Of a stretch of DNA of 26,146 bases, positions 16,695-24,202 are shown one piece after another (positions within the stretch are counted from its first letter, which is position 1; each line of letters begins with the position of its first letter). Both the position numbers and the translations under genes were made by a program. The DNA lies in contig JAIBJH010000009.1 of NCBI GenBank assembly GCA_020029455.1, positions 1-26,146 on the forward strand, read 5' to 3'. The notes beneath the pieces are model-generated. The model was not told the origin of the DNA, did no database searches, and saw only the letters and a program-made list of their open reading frames with translations. This DNA is from Hyphomicrobiales bacterium (lineage in GTDB: Bacteria > Pseudomonadota > Alphaproteobacteria > Rhizobiales > Aestuariivirgaceae).

Positions 16695-17124
16695 ACTGAC
16701 GGCCGTCAGCCAGTATTGGCTGCACTACAGGCTTCTGGAGAATTGGGGATTCAAGAAGCTGGCCAAACATGAGCGCGAAGAATCTATCGAGGAGATGCAG
16801 CATGCCGACAAGCTGGCAGACCGCATCATCCAATTGGACGGCTATCCCAATTTCCAGACACTTGATCCCCTGCAGATCGGCCAGTCATTGAAGGAAGTCC
16901 TGGAGAGCGATCTCAAGGGCGAATTGAGCGCGCGGAAGCTCTACGTGGAGGCCCGCAAGATCTGCAACGAAGCGGAAGACTATGTGAGCCAGAAGCTCTT
17001 CGAGTCGCTTCTTGCAGATGAAGAAGGTCACATCGATCATCTAGAGACGGAGCTCGCCCTGATCGAGCGCATCGGCATCGAGAATTACGGCCTGCTGCAA
17101 GCCGGTGGAGAGACAAAGGAATAG
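16642..17124 (+). CDS. bfr: Bacterioferritin
   Basis: This is an iron-storage 24-mer that oxidises Fe(II) and keeps a ferric core, with haem between subunits. ATG 16642 has a strong GGAGG ribosome site (16628-16632) inside the bfd frame, giving 160 residues, the normal length. All ferroxidase ligands are at the standard places: E18, E51, H54, E94, E127 and H130. M52, the haem-ligating methionine, is also present, so this is a haem-containing Bfr and not a plain ferritin. It forms a functional pair with bfd and would store iron released from haem by HmuQ. Confidence 0.96.
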   Translation: MKGDKKVIDVLNKALRHELTAVSQYWLHYRLLENWGFKKLAKHEREESIEEMQHADKLADRIIQLDGYPNFQTLDPLQIGQSLKEVLESDLKGELSARKLYVEARKICNEAEDYVSQKLFESLLADEEGHIDHLETELALIERIGIENYGLLQAGGETKE

Positions 17125-17203
17125 ATGGCGGGAAAGGGGTGCCCGAGCCGCCAAACATTTCGTGCACAATTTTCTTATCAGCAAAATGCAATGACAAGCT
17201 GCC

Positions 17204-17241
17204 TTGACATCAATTAGTATATTCTTATATAAGAACATACT
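17204..17241 (+). promoter_or_regulatory. Promoter and palindromic operator of the DUF2892 gene
   Basis: A -35 TTGACA (17204-17209) and an AT-rich -10 TATATA (17226-17231, 16-bp spacing) form a strong promoter. Its -10 lies at the centre of a 26-bp palindrome (17216-17241) with 12 of 13 symmetric pairs. The core reads ATTC-TTATATAA-GAAC, one base from the ATTC-N8-GAAT motif reported for SqrR-type persulfide sensors. An SqrR/BigR-like repressor bound here would cover the -10. Confidence 0.7.
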
Positions 17242-17266
17242 GTTTTATTTCACAGGAGTTTGCATC

Positions 17267-17470
17267 GTGAATATTGATCGCGCCGTATTTGCCTTTGCCG
17301 GAACGGTGGTGCTGGGATCGCTGGCATTGAGCCAGCTTCACTCACCTTACTGGCTTTACCTGACAGCCTTTGCTGGCCTCAACATGTTCCAGGCCGCCTT
17401 CACCGGCTTTTGCCCTGCCGCCATGGCCTTCAAGAAGATCGGTTTCACGCCGGGCAATGCCTTCAAATAG
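17267..17470 (+). CDS. DUF2892 (YgaP-like) inner-membrane protein
   Basis: This is a small two-helix membrane protein, 67 residues, of the DUF2892 group, which is often found with rhodanese, sulfide oxidation or sulfur-transfer genes. GTG 17267 is chosen because of a good AGGAG site 8 bp upstream. Helix one (VFAFAGTVVLGSLALSQL) and helix two (YWLYLTAFAGLNMFQAAF) are followed by the family motif GFCPAAMAFKKIGF with one cysteine. It is transcribed from its own promoter and meets the arsR-type gene tail to tail, 11 bp apart. Confidence 0.88.
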   Translation: MNIDRAVFAFAGTVVLGSLALSQLHSPYWLYLTAFAGLNMFQAAFTGFCPAAMAFKKIGFTPGNAFK

Positions 17471-17488
17471 GCGCTGACCGGCTATTTG
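17464..17488. terminator. Short inverted repeat across two convergent stop codons
   Basis: CAAATAG (17464-17470) and CTATTTG (17482-17488) form a perfect 7-bp stem with an 11-nt loop. It contains the stop codons of the DUF2892 and ArsR genes. It has no T run, so a role in termination is only possible. Confidence 0.3.
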
Positions 17489-17781
17489 CGCTTGCAGAAC
17501 ATGTCCTCCAGCAGGCCGAAGAACTTCGTCACGTTCCTGTCGGCCAGCTGGTAATAGATCGTCTGGCCATCGCGCCGCGTCTTGAGCAGACCCTCGCGGC
17601 GCAACAGCGCGAGATGCTGTGAAACAGCGCTCTGATTCAGTTCGACCGCATCGGCAAGCTCACCCACCGGCCTCTCCTGCTCCATGATCAGGCACATGAT
17701 CCGCAGTCTTTGCGGATTGGCCAGAGATTTCAGGAATGAACTGGCCTTGTCGGCAGATTCACGAAGATCTTCGAGCTTCAT
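17482..17781 (-). CDS. ArsR-family persulfide-sensing repressor (SqrR/BigR type)
   Basis: This is a winged-helix repressor predicted to sense reactive sulfur through a tetrasulfide bridge between two cysteines. ATG 17781 gives 99 residues; a longer frame exists but crosses the operator. The HTH is VGELADAVELNQSAVSQHLALLR and the wing is GLLKTRRDGQTIYYQ. It has only two cysteines, C30 (RLRIMCLI) and C96 near the C-terminus (LEDMFC). Their 66-residue spacing equals that of SqrR C41/C107 and BigR C42/C108. The metal-binding CVC box of classical ArsR is absent. It lies between a DUF2892 gene and an operon with SQR, exactly the genes such regulators control, and AT-rich palindromes lie at both flanks. 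Homologues are also reported to respond to haem. Confidence 0.9.
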   Translation of the reverse strand: MKLEDLRESADKASSFLKSLANPQRLRIMCLIMEQERPVGELADAVELNQSAVSQHLALLRREGLLKTRRDGQTIYYQLADRNVTKFFGLLEDMFCKRK

Positions 17782-17783
17782 AC

Positions 17784-17820
17784 TTGCGTTCTTTCTAATA
17801 TTCGCATATATTGAATATAT
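17784..17820 (+). promoter_or_regulatory. Promoter and operator region between the ArsR-type gene and the RND operon
   Basis: TTGCGT (17784-17789) and TATATT (17807-17812) at 17-bp spacing form a + strand promoter for the RND-SQR operon. An inverted repeat ATATTC - 9 nt - GAATAT (17798-17818) covers the -10, and the inner ATATAT-TGA-ATATAT (17806-17820) is also symmetric. It resembles the site upstream of the DUF2892 gene (shared ATATTC and AT core), so the ArsR-type protein probably regulates itself and the pump operon from here. Confidence 0.65.
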
Positions 17821-17842
17821 CGCCTGCAACCGGATTTTGTCA

Positions 17843-18832
17843 ATGAATCGCGCATTCCTTGCACTGCTCATATATTTGATCGGCGGCCTGCTTTCAGCCG
17901 GAATTGCCGGGGAAGCCATTGTGTTCCTTCAGGAAAAGCCGGAACTCAAGGCCGTTTTCGGCCAGGTACAGAGCCGCACTCTCTCTATCGCTCGCGCCCG
18001 CATTGGCGGAACCGTGACGGGGCTGAAGGTGACCGAGGGAACACCGGTGAGCGCTGGCGATGAGTTGGCCGTCGTCATTGACGACAAGCTTGCGCTGCAG
18101 CTCGAAGCGATTGACGCGCGCATCAAGGGCCTGGAGTCGGAAATGAACAATGCCGCCACCGAGCTTGCCCGCGCCGAAAAACTTCTGGCTACAGGCGTTG
18201 TCGCTAAGAACCGTGTGGATGCGGCGCAGACGCAATTTGATGTCTTGTCGAACCAGTTCAGTGCCGCGCAGTCTGATCGCGCAGTCATCGTTCAGCAGAC
18301 GGCAGAAGGTCGCGTGCTGGCTCCAGCTTCGGGGCGCGTTCTTGCCGTACCCGTAACACAGGGTTCGGTTGTCCTTCCTGGTGAGCCCGTCGCCCGCATC
18401 GCCAGCAACGGCTACTTCATCCGCCTGTCACTGCCTGAGCGCCATGCCGCGCACCTCACGGAAGGAGAAGACGTGCTAGTGGGCGAGCGCGGTCTTGATC
18501 CGGCATCCGCGGGCAAGGCCACAGCCAGCGGAAAGCTCGTCAAAGTCTATCCTGAGATCGACAATGGGCGCGTGCTCGCCGATGTCGAAGTGAAGGGATT
18601 GGGCGACTTCTTTGTAGGCGAGCGCACGCTTGTGTGGGTGCCGGTTGCAAAACGTAACGTGCTCAGCGTACCGGCATCTGCCATCTCGATCCGCTCCGGC
18701 ATCGACTATGTCACGCTTGCGGGCGGCATCAGCGTGGCGGTGATCATCGGTGAGGCCTTCGAAGCCGATGGAATTCCGCAAGTCGAAATCATGTCGGGGC
18801 TGGAAGCCGGCGACACGGTGATCGTCCCATGA
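17843..18832 (+). CDS. RND efflux periplasmic adaptor subunit (HlyD/MFP family)
   Basis: This links the inner-membrane RND pump with an outer-membrane channel. ATG 17843 gives 329 residues; the ribosome site is weak. The N-terminus has a membrane anchor or signal (FLALLIYLIGGLLSAGIAG). Domains in order are a lipoyl half (IARARIGGTVTGLKVTEGTP), an alpha hairpin (about 95-150: LQLEAIDARIKGLESEMNNA, RAEKLLATGVVAKNRVDAAQ), the second lipoyl half (EGRVLAPASGRVLAVPVTQG), a beta barrel (FIRLSLPERHAAHLTEGEDV) and a membrane-proximal part ending GLEAGDTVIVP. The short hairpin is typical of adaptors that need a TolC-like partner, but no such gene is in the window. It overlaps the pump gene by 4 bp. Confidence 0.9.
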   Translation: MNRAFLALLIYLIGGLLSAGIAGEAIVFLQEKPELKAVFGQVQSRTLSIARARIGGTVTGLKVTEGTPVSAGDELAVVIDDKLALQLEAIDARIKGLESEMNNAATELARAEKLLATGVVAKNRVDAAQTQFDVLSNQFSAAQSDRAVIVQQTAEGRVLAPASGRVLAVPVTQGSVVLPGEPVARIASNGYFIRLSLPERHAAHLTEGEDVLVGERGLDPASAGKATASGKLVKVYPEIDNGRVLADVEVKGLGDFFVGERTLVWVPVAKRNVLSVPASAISIRSGIDYVTLAGGISVAVIIGEAFEADGIPQVEIMSGLEAGDTVIVP

Positions 18833-21800
18833 AACTTGGAATCGCCGGCAGTCTTACCCGGTCCTTCATCACCTCGCCGCTGACACCCCTCTTCCTGTTG
18901 GCGTCACTGATTGTGGGGATTGTGGCCCTTGTTACCCTGCCGCGCGAGGAAGAACCCCAGATTTCCGTTCCCATGGTGGATATTCACCTGCGCGCCGATG
19001 GCCTCAAGTCGGAGGACGCAGTCAAGCTCGTCACCGAACCGCTCGAGACTATCATCAAGAGCATTGATGGGGTGGAGCATGTCTATTCCCAGACGCGCGA
19101 TGATAGCGCCATGGTTACCGCACGCTTTCTCGTCGGCACCAGTTCCGATGCGGCGATCCTCCGGGTGCATGAGAAGATCCGCGCCAACATGGACCACATT
19201 CCCGTCGGCATTCCGGAGCCCCTGATCATAGGACGCGGCATCGATGATGTCGCCATCGTTGTGGTGACGCTATCGCCCAAGGCAGAACATGCTGCCAGAT
19301 GGGATGCCAATGGTGTTTCCCGTATCACCCGCGAATTGCAAGTTGAGTTGTCGAAACTGGACGACATCGGCCTGTCCTACATTGTTGGTGAACAGCCGGA
19401 GGAAATCCGCATCGAGCCGTATCCAGAACGGTTGTCGCTCTATGGCATCACACTGCAGCAGCTTGCCAGCAAGGTGAGAGGAGCCAACCGCGCGTTCGAT
19501 GCCGGTGAGGTGAGAAATGACGGCAAACAGATCACCGCGGTTGCAGGCCAGACGCTGCAGAGCCCATCTGACATCTCGAATATATTGATCTCGGCGCGCG
19601 ATGGCAGACCGGTCTATGTCCGCGACGTGGCCCGCGTCGTGCTGTCTTCCGGCAATGCCGAACATCTGGTCAGCAACATCGTGCGGGACGGTGATCGCAT
19701 TGAGCCCGTGCCTGCCGTTTCGCTTGCACTGGCCAAGCGCCCCGGCACCAACGCCGTGGTCATTGCCGAATCCATCATCGATCGGCTCGAAGAACTCAAA
19801 GGAACGCTGCTTCCGGAGGATCTCGATGTGCAGGTCACGCGGGACTATGGCGAGACCGCCAACGAGAAAGCCAATGAGCTTCTCTTCCATCTTGGCCTTG
19901 CCACGGTTTCAATCGTTGTGCTGATTGCCCTCGCCATCGGCTGGCGCGAGGCCTTAGTCGTGGCGATTGTCATCCCGGTCACCATACTGCTCACGCTCTT
20001 TGCAGCGCGCATCATGGGCTACACGCTAAACCGCGTCAGCCTCTTCGCCCTCATCTTCTCAATCGGTATTCTCGTCGATGATGCCATTGTTGTGATCGAG
20101 AACATCGCGCGCCACTGGGCCATGAATGACGGCCGGAGCCGCGTTGCAGCCGCAGTTGATGCCGTGGCGGAAGTGGGCAATCCGACAATCATTGCAACAC
20201 TAACCGTTGTAGCTGCACTGCTCCCCATGCTCTTCGTCTCAGGTCTCATGGGCCCCTATATGAGCCCCATTCCGGCCAATGCCTCGGCTGCCATGATCTT
20301 TTCGTTCTTTGTGGCCGTGATGGTGACACCCTGGCTGATGATGAAATTCGGAGGCAGTGAGCACAACGCGAACCACGCCGTACATCACGGCGCAGACAAT
20401 GGTGGCCGCTTCGGCCGGATCTACTTGGCTGTCGCACGGCCCATCCTCAAGTCAAGGGCACAGTCCCTGCTGTTTCTCATTCTTGTCGGTATCGCGACGA
20501 TGGGTTCGCTGGTGCTCTTCTACACCAAGGACGTCACGGTGAAGCTCCTGCCATTTGACAACAAGTCGGAACTTCAGGTGGTCGTGGACTTGCCTGAAGG
20601 ATCATCAGTCGAGGCAACCAACAATGTTCTGCAGCGCGCCGCCAAACTGGCCATGGACATCCCCGAGGCGAAGTCCGTACAGACCTATGCCGGGACAGCA
20701 GCGCCTTTCAATTTCAATGGCCTTGTAAGGCACTACTATATCCGGCAGTCGCCAGAACTGGGCGACCTGCAATTGACACTGAAGTCCAAGTCGGAGCGCG
20801 AGCGCACGAGCCATGAGATCGCCCTTGAGCTGCGCGCGAGGCTGAAGTCGCTCGCTCTGCCGGTAGGCACCTCACTCAAGGTCGTGGAGCCTCCGCCAGG
20901 CCCGCCTGTTCTCTCGACACTTCTTGCGGAAATCTATGGCCCCGATGCGGAAACACGCCGCGCCGTGGCCGAGAAGGTGAGGCAGGCTTTCGCCAGCGTT
21001 CCCTTCATTGTCGACATTGATGACAGCTTCGGCGAGAGAGCGCCGCGCCAGCGCATCGTGATCGACCAGGACAATCTCGAATACCACAAAGTGGAAGAGG
21101 CGGATGTCTATGACGCGCTGCATAGCCTCCTGGGCCAGAACACCATCGGCTATTCCCATCGCGGTGGCGGCCGCCAGCCGATCGCCATCGTTCTCGGACT
21201 TCCGAAGTCCGAACGCGCCATCAGCGAGGCCCTGCTCTCGACCCCTGTTCCCGCCAACACCCTGCCCGGCAGCCGAAGCGTTGCCGAACTGGGCGACGTT
21301 GTCTCTGTCAGTCGTGAGGAAGCGTCCTTTCCCATCTTCCGCCACAATAGCAAGCCAGCTGAAATGGTTCTCGGTGAATTAGCCGGCGCATTCGAGGCAC
21401 CCGTCTATGGCATGATCGATGTCGGTAAGGCACTGGATGCGATTGATTGGGGGAGCGTTCCCAAGCCTGAAATCGCGCTGCACGGTCAGCCCGTCGATAC
21501 ATCAAAGCCGGTCCTGCTCTGGGATGGCGAATGGGAAGTCACCTGGGTTACTTTCCGTGACATGGGGGCCGCCTTCATGGTGGCATTGCTGGGTATATAC
21601 ATCCTGGTGGTGGCGCAATTCGGTTCATTCAAGCTGCCACTTGTCATTCTGACACCGATCCCGCTCACCTTCATCGGCATCATGTTCGGGCATTGGCTCT
21701 ATGGCGCGGCCTTCACGGCCACATCGATGATCGGCTTCATCGCGCTTGCCGGCATCATCGTCCGCAACTCCATCCTGCTCGTGGACTTCGTCAAGCAGGC

Positions 21801-22071
21801 GCAAACAGAAAGAGCGGATCTGCGCGATGTCCTCCTTGCCGCTGGCGCCATCCGTTTCAAGCCCATCCTGTTGACCGCCATTGCCGCTATGATCGGCGCT
21901 GTCGTGATCCTAGCTGATCCGATCTTCCAGGGCCTCGCCATCTCGCTACTCTTCGGGCTTGCCTCATCAACGGCTCTTACAGTGCTCGTTATTCCAGCCA
22001 TCTACATGGTGCTGCGCTACCGCAAGCCGCAGCCCGCCATTGAAACACAGGGGTATGAAAGGGAGTACTAA
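18829..22071 (+). CDS. RND efflux transporter permease (AcrB/MMPL-like superfamily)
   Basis: This is a proton-driven inner-membrane pump, 1080 residues, the normal size. It starts at ATG 18829 in an ATGA overlap with the adaptor. The proton relay pair D417-D418 lies in GILVDDAIVVIENIARH (helix 4), as D407-D408 of AcrB. The two periplasmic halves follow helices 1 and 7 (TSPLTPLFLLASLIVGIVAL; AQSLLFLILVGIATMGSLVL). At the AcrB K940 place, GIIVRNSILLVDF carries R979, as seen in another branch of RND pumps. A charged, His-rich cytoplasmic linker (SEHNANHAVHHGADNGG) sits between helices 6 and 7. The substrate is unknown; regulation by a persulfide sensor suggests a sulfur-linked or organic-persulfide substrate, which is inference. 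TAA is followed 3 bp later by sqr. Confidence 0.92.
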   Translation: MKLGIAGSLTRSFITSPLTPLFLLASLIVGIVALVTLPREEEPQISVPMVDIHLRADGLKSEDAVKLVTEPLETIIKSIDGVEHVYSQTRDDSAMVTARFLVGTSSDAAILRVHEKIRANMDHIPVGIPEPLIIGRGIDDVAIVVVTLSPKAEHAARWDANGVSRITRELQVELSKLDDIGLSYIVGEQPEEIRIEPYPERLSLYGITLQQLASKVRGANRAFDAGEVRNDGKQITAVAGQTLQSPSDISNILISARDGRPVYVRDVARVVLSSGNAEHLVSNIVRDGDRIEPVPAVSLALAKRPGTNAVVIAESIIDRLEELKGTLLPEDLDVQVTRDYGETANEKANELLFHLGLATVSIVVLIALAIGWREALVVAIVIPVTILLTLFAARIMGYTLNRVSLFALIFSIGILVDDAIVVIENIARHWAMNDGRSRVAAAVDAVAEVGNPTIIATLTVVAALLPMLFVSGLMGPYMSPIPANASAAMIFSFFVAVMVTPWLMMKFGGSEHNANHAVHHGADNGGRFGRIYLAVARPILKSRAQSLLFLILVGIATMGSLVLFYTKDVTVKLLPFDNKSELQVVVDLPEGSSVEATNNVLQRAAKLAMDIPEAKSVQTYAGTAAPFNFNGLVRHYYIRQSPELGDLQLTLKSKSERERTSHEIALELRARLKSLALPVGTSLKVVEPPPGPPVLSTLLAEIYGPDAETRRAVAEKVRQAFASVPFIVDIDDSFGERAPRQRIVIDQDNLEYHKVEEADVYDALHSLLGQNTIGYSHRGGGRQPIAIVLGLPKSERAISEALLSTPVPANTLPGSRSVAELGDVVSVSREEASFPIFRHNSKPAEMVLGELAGAFEAPVYGMIDVGKALDAIDWGSVPKPEIALHGQPVDTSKPVLLWDGEWEVTWVTFRDMGAAFMVALLGIYILVVAQFGSFKLPLVILTPIPLTFIGIMFGHWLYGAAFTATSMIGFIALAGIIVRNSILLVDFVKQAQTERADLRDVLLAAGAIRFKPILLTAIAAMIGAVVILADPIFQGLAISLLFGLASSTALTVLVIPAIYMVLRYRKPQPAIETQGYEREY

Positions 22072-22074
22072 GAC

Positions 22075-23364
22075 ATGTCACACGTTGTTGTATTAGGCGC
22101 GGGCCTTGGCGGCTCGATCATGGCATATGAATTAAAGGAGAAGTTGCGCCCTGGCGACAAGCTCACCGTCATCACCAAGGATCCAAAGTATCACTTCGTG
22201 CCCTCCAATCCCTGGGTGGCTGTCAACTGGCGAAAGCCCGCGGACATCGAGATTGACCTGGCGCCCGTGCTCGCCAAGAAAGGCATCGACTTCAAGCCTT
22301 CCGCCGCAACGAAGCTTGATCCTGAACATAACACCATCGAACTCGCAGACGGCACGTCCGTCAGCTACGACTACCTTGTCATTGCCACGGGTCCTGAGCT
22401 GGCCTTCGATGAAATTCCGGGCCTTGGCCCCGACGGCCACACGCAATCCATCTGCCATGTGTCTCATGCGCAAAAGGCCGCCGTTGCTTTCGAGGAATTC
22501 TGCAAGAACCCCGGACCCATCGTCATGGGCGCTGTGCAGGGCGCCTCCTGCTTCGGGCCAGCCTATGAATTCATGTTCATCGTCGAAACCGAACTGCGCC
22601 GCCGCCGCATTCGCGACAAGGTGCCCATGACTTTCGTCACGGCCGAACCATATATCGGCCATCTCGGCCTCGATGGCGTGGGCGACACCAAGGGCCTTCT
22701 CGAAAGCGAGATGCGCCAGCACCACATCAAGTGGATGACGAGTTCGCGCGTCAAGAAAGTTGAAGCCGGAAAGTTGACGGTTGAACAAGTCGGCGATGAC
22801 GGCACGGTCAAAGGTGAAATGGAACTGCCTTTCGGCTTTTCCATGATGCTGCCTGCATTCCGCGGTATTGCACCGTTGCGCGGCATTCACGGGCTCTCAA
22901 ACCCCCGTGGCTTCACTCTAGTCGATAAACATCAGCGCAATCCAAAGTACAAGAACATCTTTGCAGTTGGCGTGTGCGTGGCCATTCCGCCGACGGGACC
23001 GACGCCTGTACCCTGCGGTGTGCCGAAGACGGGCTTCATGATTGAATCCATGGTGACGGCCACTGCCGAAAACATTGGCCTGCTCTTGCGTGGAGAAGAG
23101 CCACGACATCAGGCATCATGGAATGCGGTTTGTCTTGCCGACTTTGGCGATTCCGGCGTGGCCTTCGTGGCCCAGCCGCAAATTCCGCCGCGCAATGTCA
23201 ACTGGTCGTCCTCCGGCAAGTGGGTGCATGGCGCCAAGGTCGCCTTCGAAAGATACTTCCTCCACAAGATGCGGCGTGGCACCAGTGAGACATTCTACGA
23301 AAAACTGACGCTTGATGTCCTTGGCATCAACAAGCTCAAGGAGATTGTGACCGATCCAACCTGA
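22075..23364 (+). CDS. sqr: Sulfide:quinone oxidoreductase (SQR), FAD-dependent
   Basis: This oxidises sulfide to sulfane sulfur or polysulfide and passes electrons to quinone at the cytoplasmic face of the inner membrane. The 429-residue product has the N-terminal FAD-binding motif VVVLGAGLGGSIMAYEL (GxGxxG), DYLVIATGPEL as the second nucleotide-binding motif and the FAD site KNIFAVGVCVAI. Cysteines C127, C159 (GASCFGPAYEF) and C353 (NAVCLADFG) coincide with the three active-site cysteines of Acidithiobacillus SQR (C128, C160, C356). The segment VPKTGFMIESMV and the amphipathic C-terminus (KWVHGAKVAFERYFLHKMRR) fit membrane docking. GGGAG lies 9 bp upstream of ATG 22075. It is the last gene of the RND-SQR operon. 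Flavocytochrome c sulfide dehydrogenase and NADH dehydrogenase II are distant alternatives. Confidence 0.93.
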   Translation: MSHVVVLGAGLGGSIMAYELKEKLRPGDKLTVITKDPKYHFVPSNPWVAVNWRKPADIEIDLAPVLAKKGIDFKPSAATKLDPEHNTIELADGTSVSYDYLVIATGPELAFDEIPGLGPDGHTQSICHVSHAQKAAVAFEEFCKNPGPIVMGAVQGASCFGPAYEFMFIVETELRRRRIRDKVPMTFVTAEPYIGHLGLDGVGDTKGLLESEMRQHHIKWMTSSRVKKVEAGKLTVEQVGDDGTVKGEMELPFGFSMMLPAFRGIAPLRGIHGLSNPRGFTLVDKHQRNPKYKNIFAVGVCVAIPPTGPTPVPCGVPKTGFMIESMVTATAENIGLLLRGEEPRHQASWNAVCLADFGDSGVAFVAQPQIPPRNVNWSSSGKWVHGAKVAFERYFLHKMRRGTSETFYEKLTLDVLGINKLKEIVTDPT

Positions 23365-23416
23365 TTTTCGGTGTTCCGAAAGGCGAATGCCTGTTCGCCG
23401 CCTGAACCGATGATGC

Positions 23417-23441
23417 TGCGGCAGCGCATGCCGCTGCCGCA
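23417..23441. terminator. Stem-loop between sqr and the convergent gene
   Basis: A perfect 10-bp stem TGCGGCAGCG - CATGC - CGCTGCCGCA with a 5-nt loop lies 53 bp after the sqr stop and 10 bp before the end of the convergent hypothetical gene. No T run follows on either strand, so it could be a factor-assisted bidirectional terminator or RNA-stabilising hairpin. Confidence 0.65.
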
Positions 23442-23450
23442 TAGCACCGC

Positions 23451-23798
23451 TCAGCCATCAGCGAGAAGTGACTGCAACAGGCGAATATTCAATTCTTGTT
23501 GTCTCGCAACCCAATCCAGAAGTTCATCGATGTGCCAGAGATCCTGATCAGGATCCACAGGCAATGGAAATCCCAGTGTCAGCAAGTGTGGCAAATGCGA
23601 TTTGAATTCATGGATCTGCTGTCCCATGGCCTCTGCAATCCTTGCAGCGGCAATCATCCGTCCCGGCATACCAGATAACTCTCCCGTCCATTTCTGCTTC
23701 GCTCGTCTTCCGCACCTGGTTGCCTCGCTGCAAATTGCATCAAAGCGACGCACAATTTCAATTTGATTCAATTCGTTCGGAGAAAATATTCCATACAT
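23451..23798 (-). CDS. Hypothetical protein
   Basis: I do not recognise this protein. ATG 23798 gives 115 residues; a TTG 12 codons upstream (23834) with AGGA directly before it would give 127. The frame has no signal peptide or membrane helix. The N-terminal part is a helix with many charged residues (QIEIVRRFDAICSEATRCGR), then MIAAARIAEAMGQQIHEFKS, then a Pro/Asp-rich piece GFPLPVDPDQDLWHIDELLD followed by WVARQQELNIRLLQSLLADG. It is less GC-rich than its neighbours and convergent with sqr. Nothing in it points to sulfur metabolism or flagella. Confidence 0.55.
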   Translation of the reverse strand: MYGIFSPNELNQIEIVRRFDAICSEATRCGRRAKQKWTGELSGMPGRMIAAARIAEAMGQQIHEFKSHLPHLLTLGFPLPVDPDQDLWHIDELLDWVARQQELNIRLLQSLLADG

Positions 23799-24202
23799 GG
23801 TGAACCGAGGATCGGTCTCTTCTGAATGGATCAATTCCTGGTTGCTTTACTTACCTCAAGTAGGTTCATTCATCTCATCGACGTGAGGAGATTAAAATAA
23901 GGGATTTACGTCCTGGTGCGACTTGTCGCACCCAATGGGTCCCGATGCTGCGCAGCCGCAGTCTCCCATAGCTTTTAACAAATATAAGCCATTGATTTGG
24001 CGTAATTAATACTATGCTTCTGGCTATGTTATACCAAGCACTGCTTGAGTACCTGGAGTGTATTGCACCCAGCACGCATTATGTTACAGGAGAGTAATAT
24101 ATCAGAAAAAAGTTACATAAATGGGTGGGGCGGACAGGCAGGTAGGGTGAGCGCCAATTGAGTGCTCAAGCGAAGTGATTCTATTGGTTTCATGGGGGCG
24201 AA
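23799..24202. other. Gene-poor interval of about 400 bp
   Basis: This AT-richer stretch between two divergent genes has no convincing gene. Small frames on the - strand (about 23875-24075) have no family resemblance and weak starts. It holds the 18-bp dyad at 23915-23932 and a 12-bp dyad TTGAG-TG-CTCAA at 24158-24169, 33 bp before the MerR-family start. These may be operator sites. No repeat or mobile-element end was seen. Confidence 0.6.
23915..23932. promoter_or_regulatory. Perfect 18-bp dyad
   Basis: GGTGCGAC-TT-GTCGCACC is an inverted repeat with 8 of 8 arms matching and a 2-nt centre. It lies 270 bp upstream of the MerR gene and 117 bp upstream of the hypothetical gene. The length and symmetry fit a dimeric activator or repressor operator, such as LuxR- or MerR-type; which regulator it serves is unknown. 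Confidence 0.45.

Noticed and set aside
17482..17919. A longer N-terminus for the ArsR-type regulator (to 17919)
   Set aside because: The added residues have no ArsR similarity and would put the operator and the start of the adaptor gene inside the coding region; ATG 17781 gives the exact family length.
23875..24075. A 66-codon - strand frame in the gene-poor interval
   Set aside because: No ribosome site, no family pattern and codon use unlike neighbours; it spans the 18-bp dyad, so it is probably not coding.
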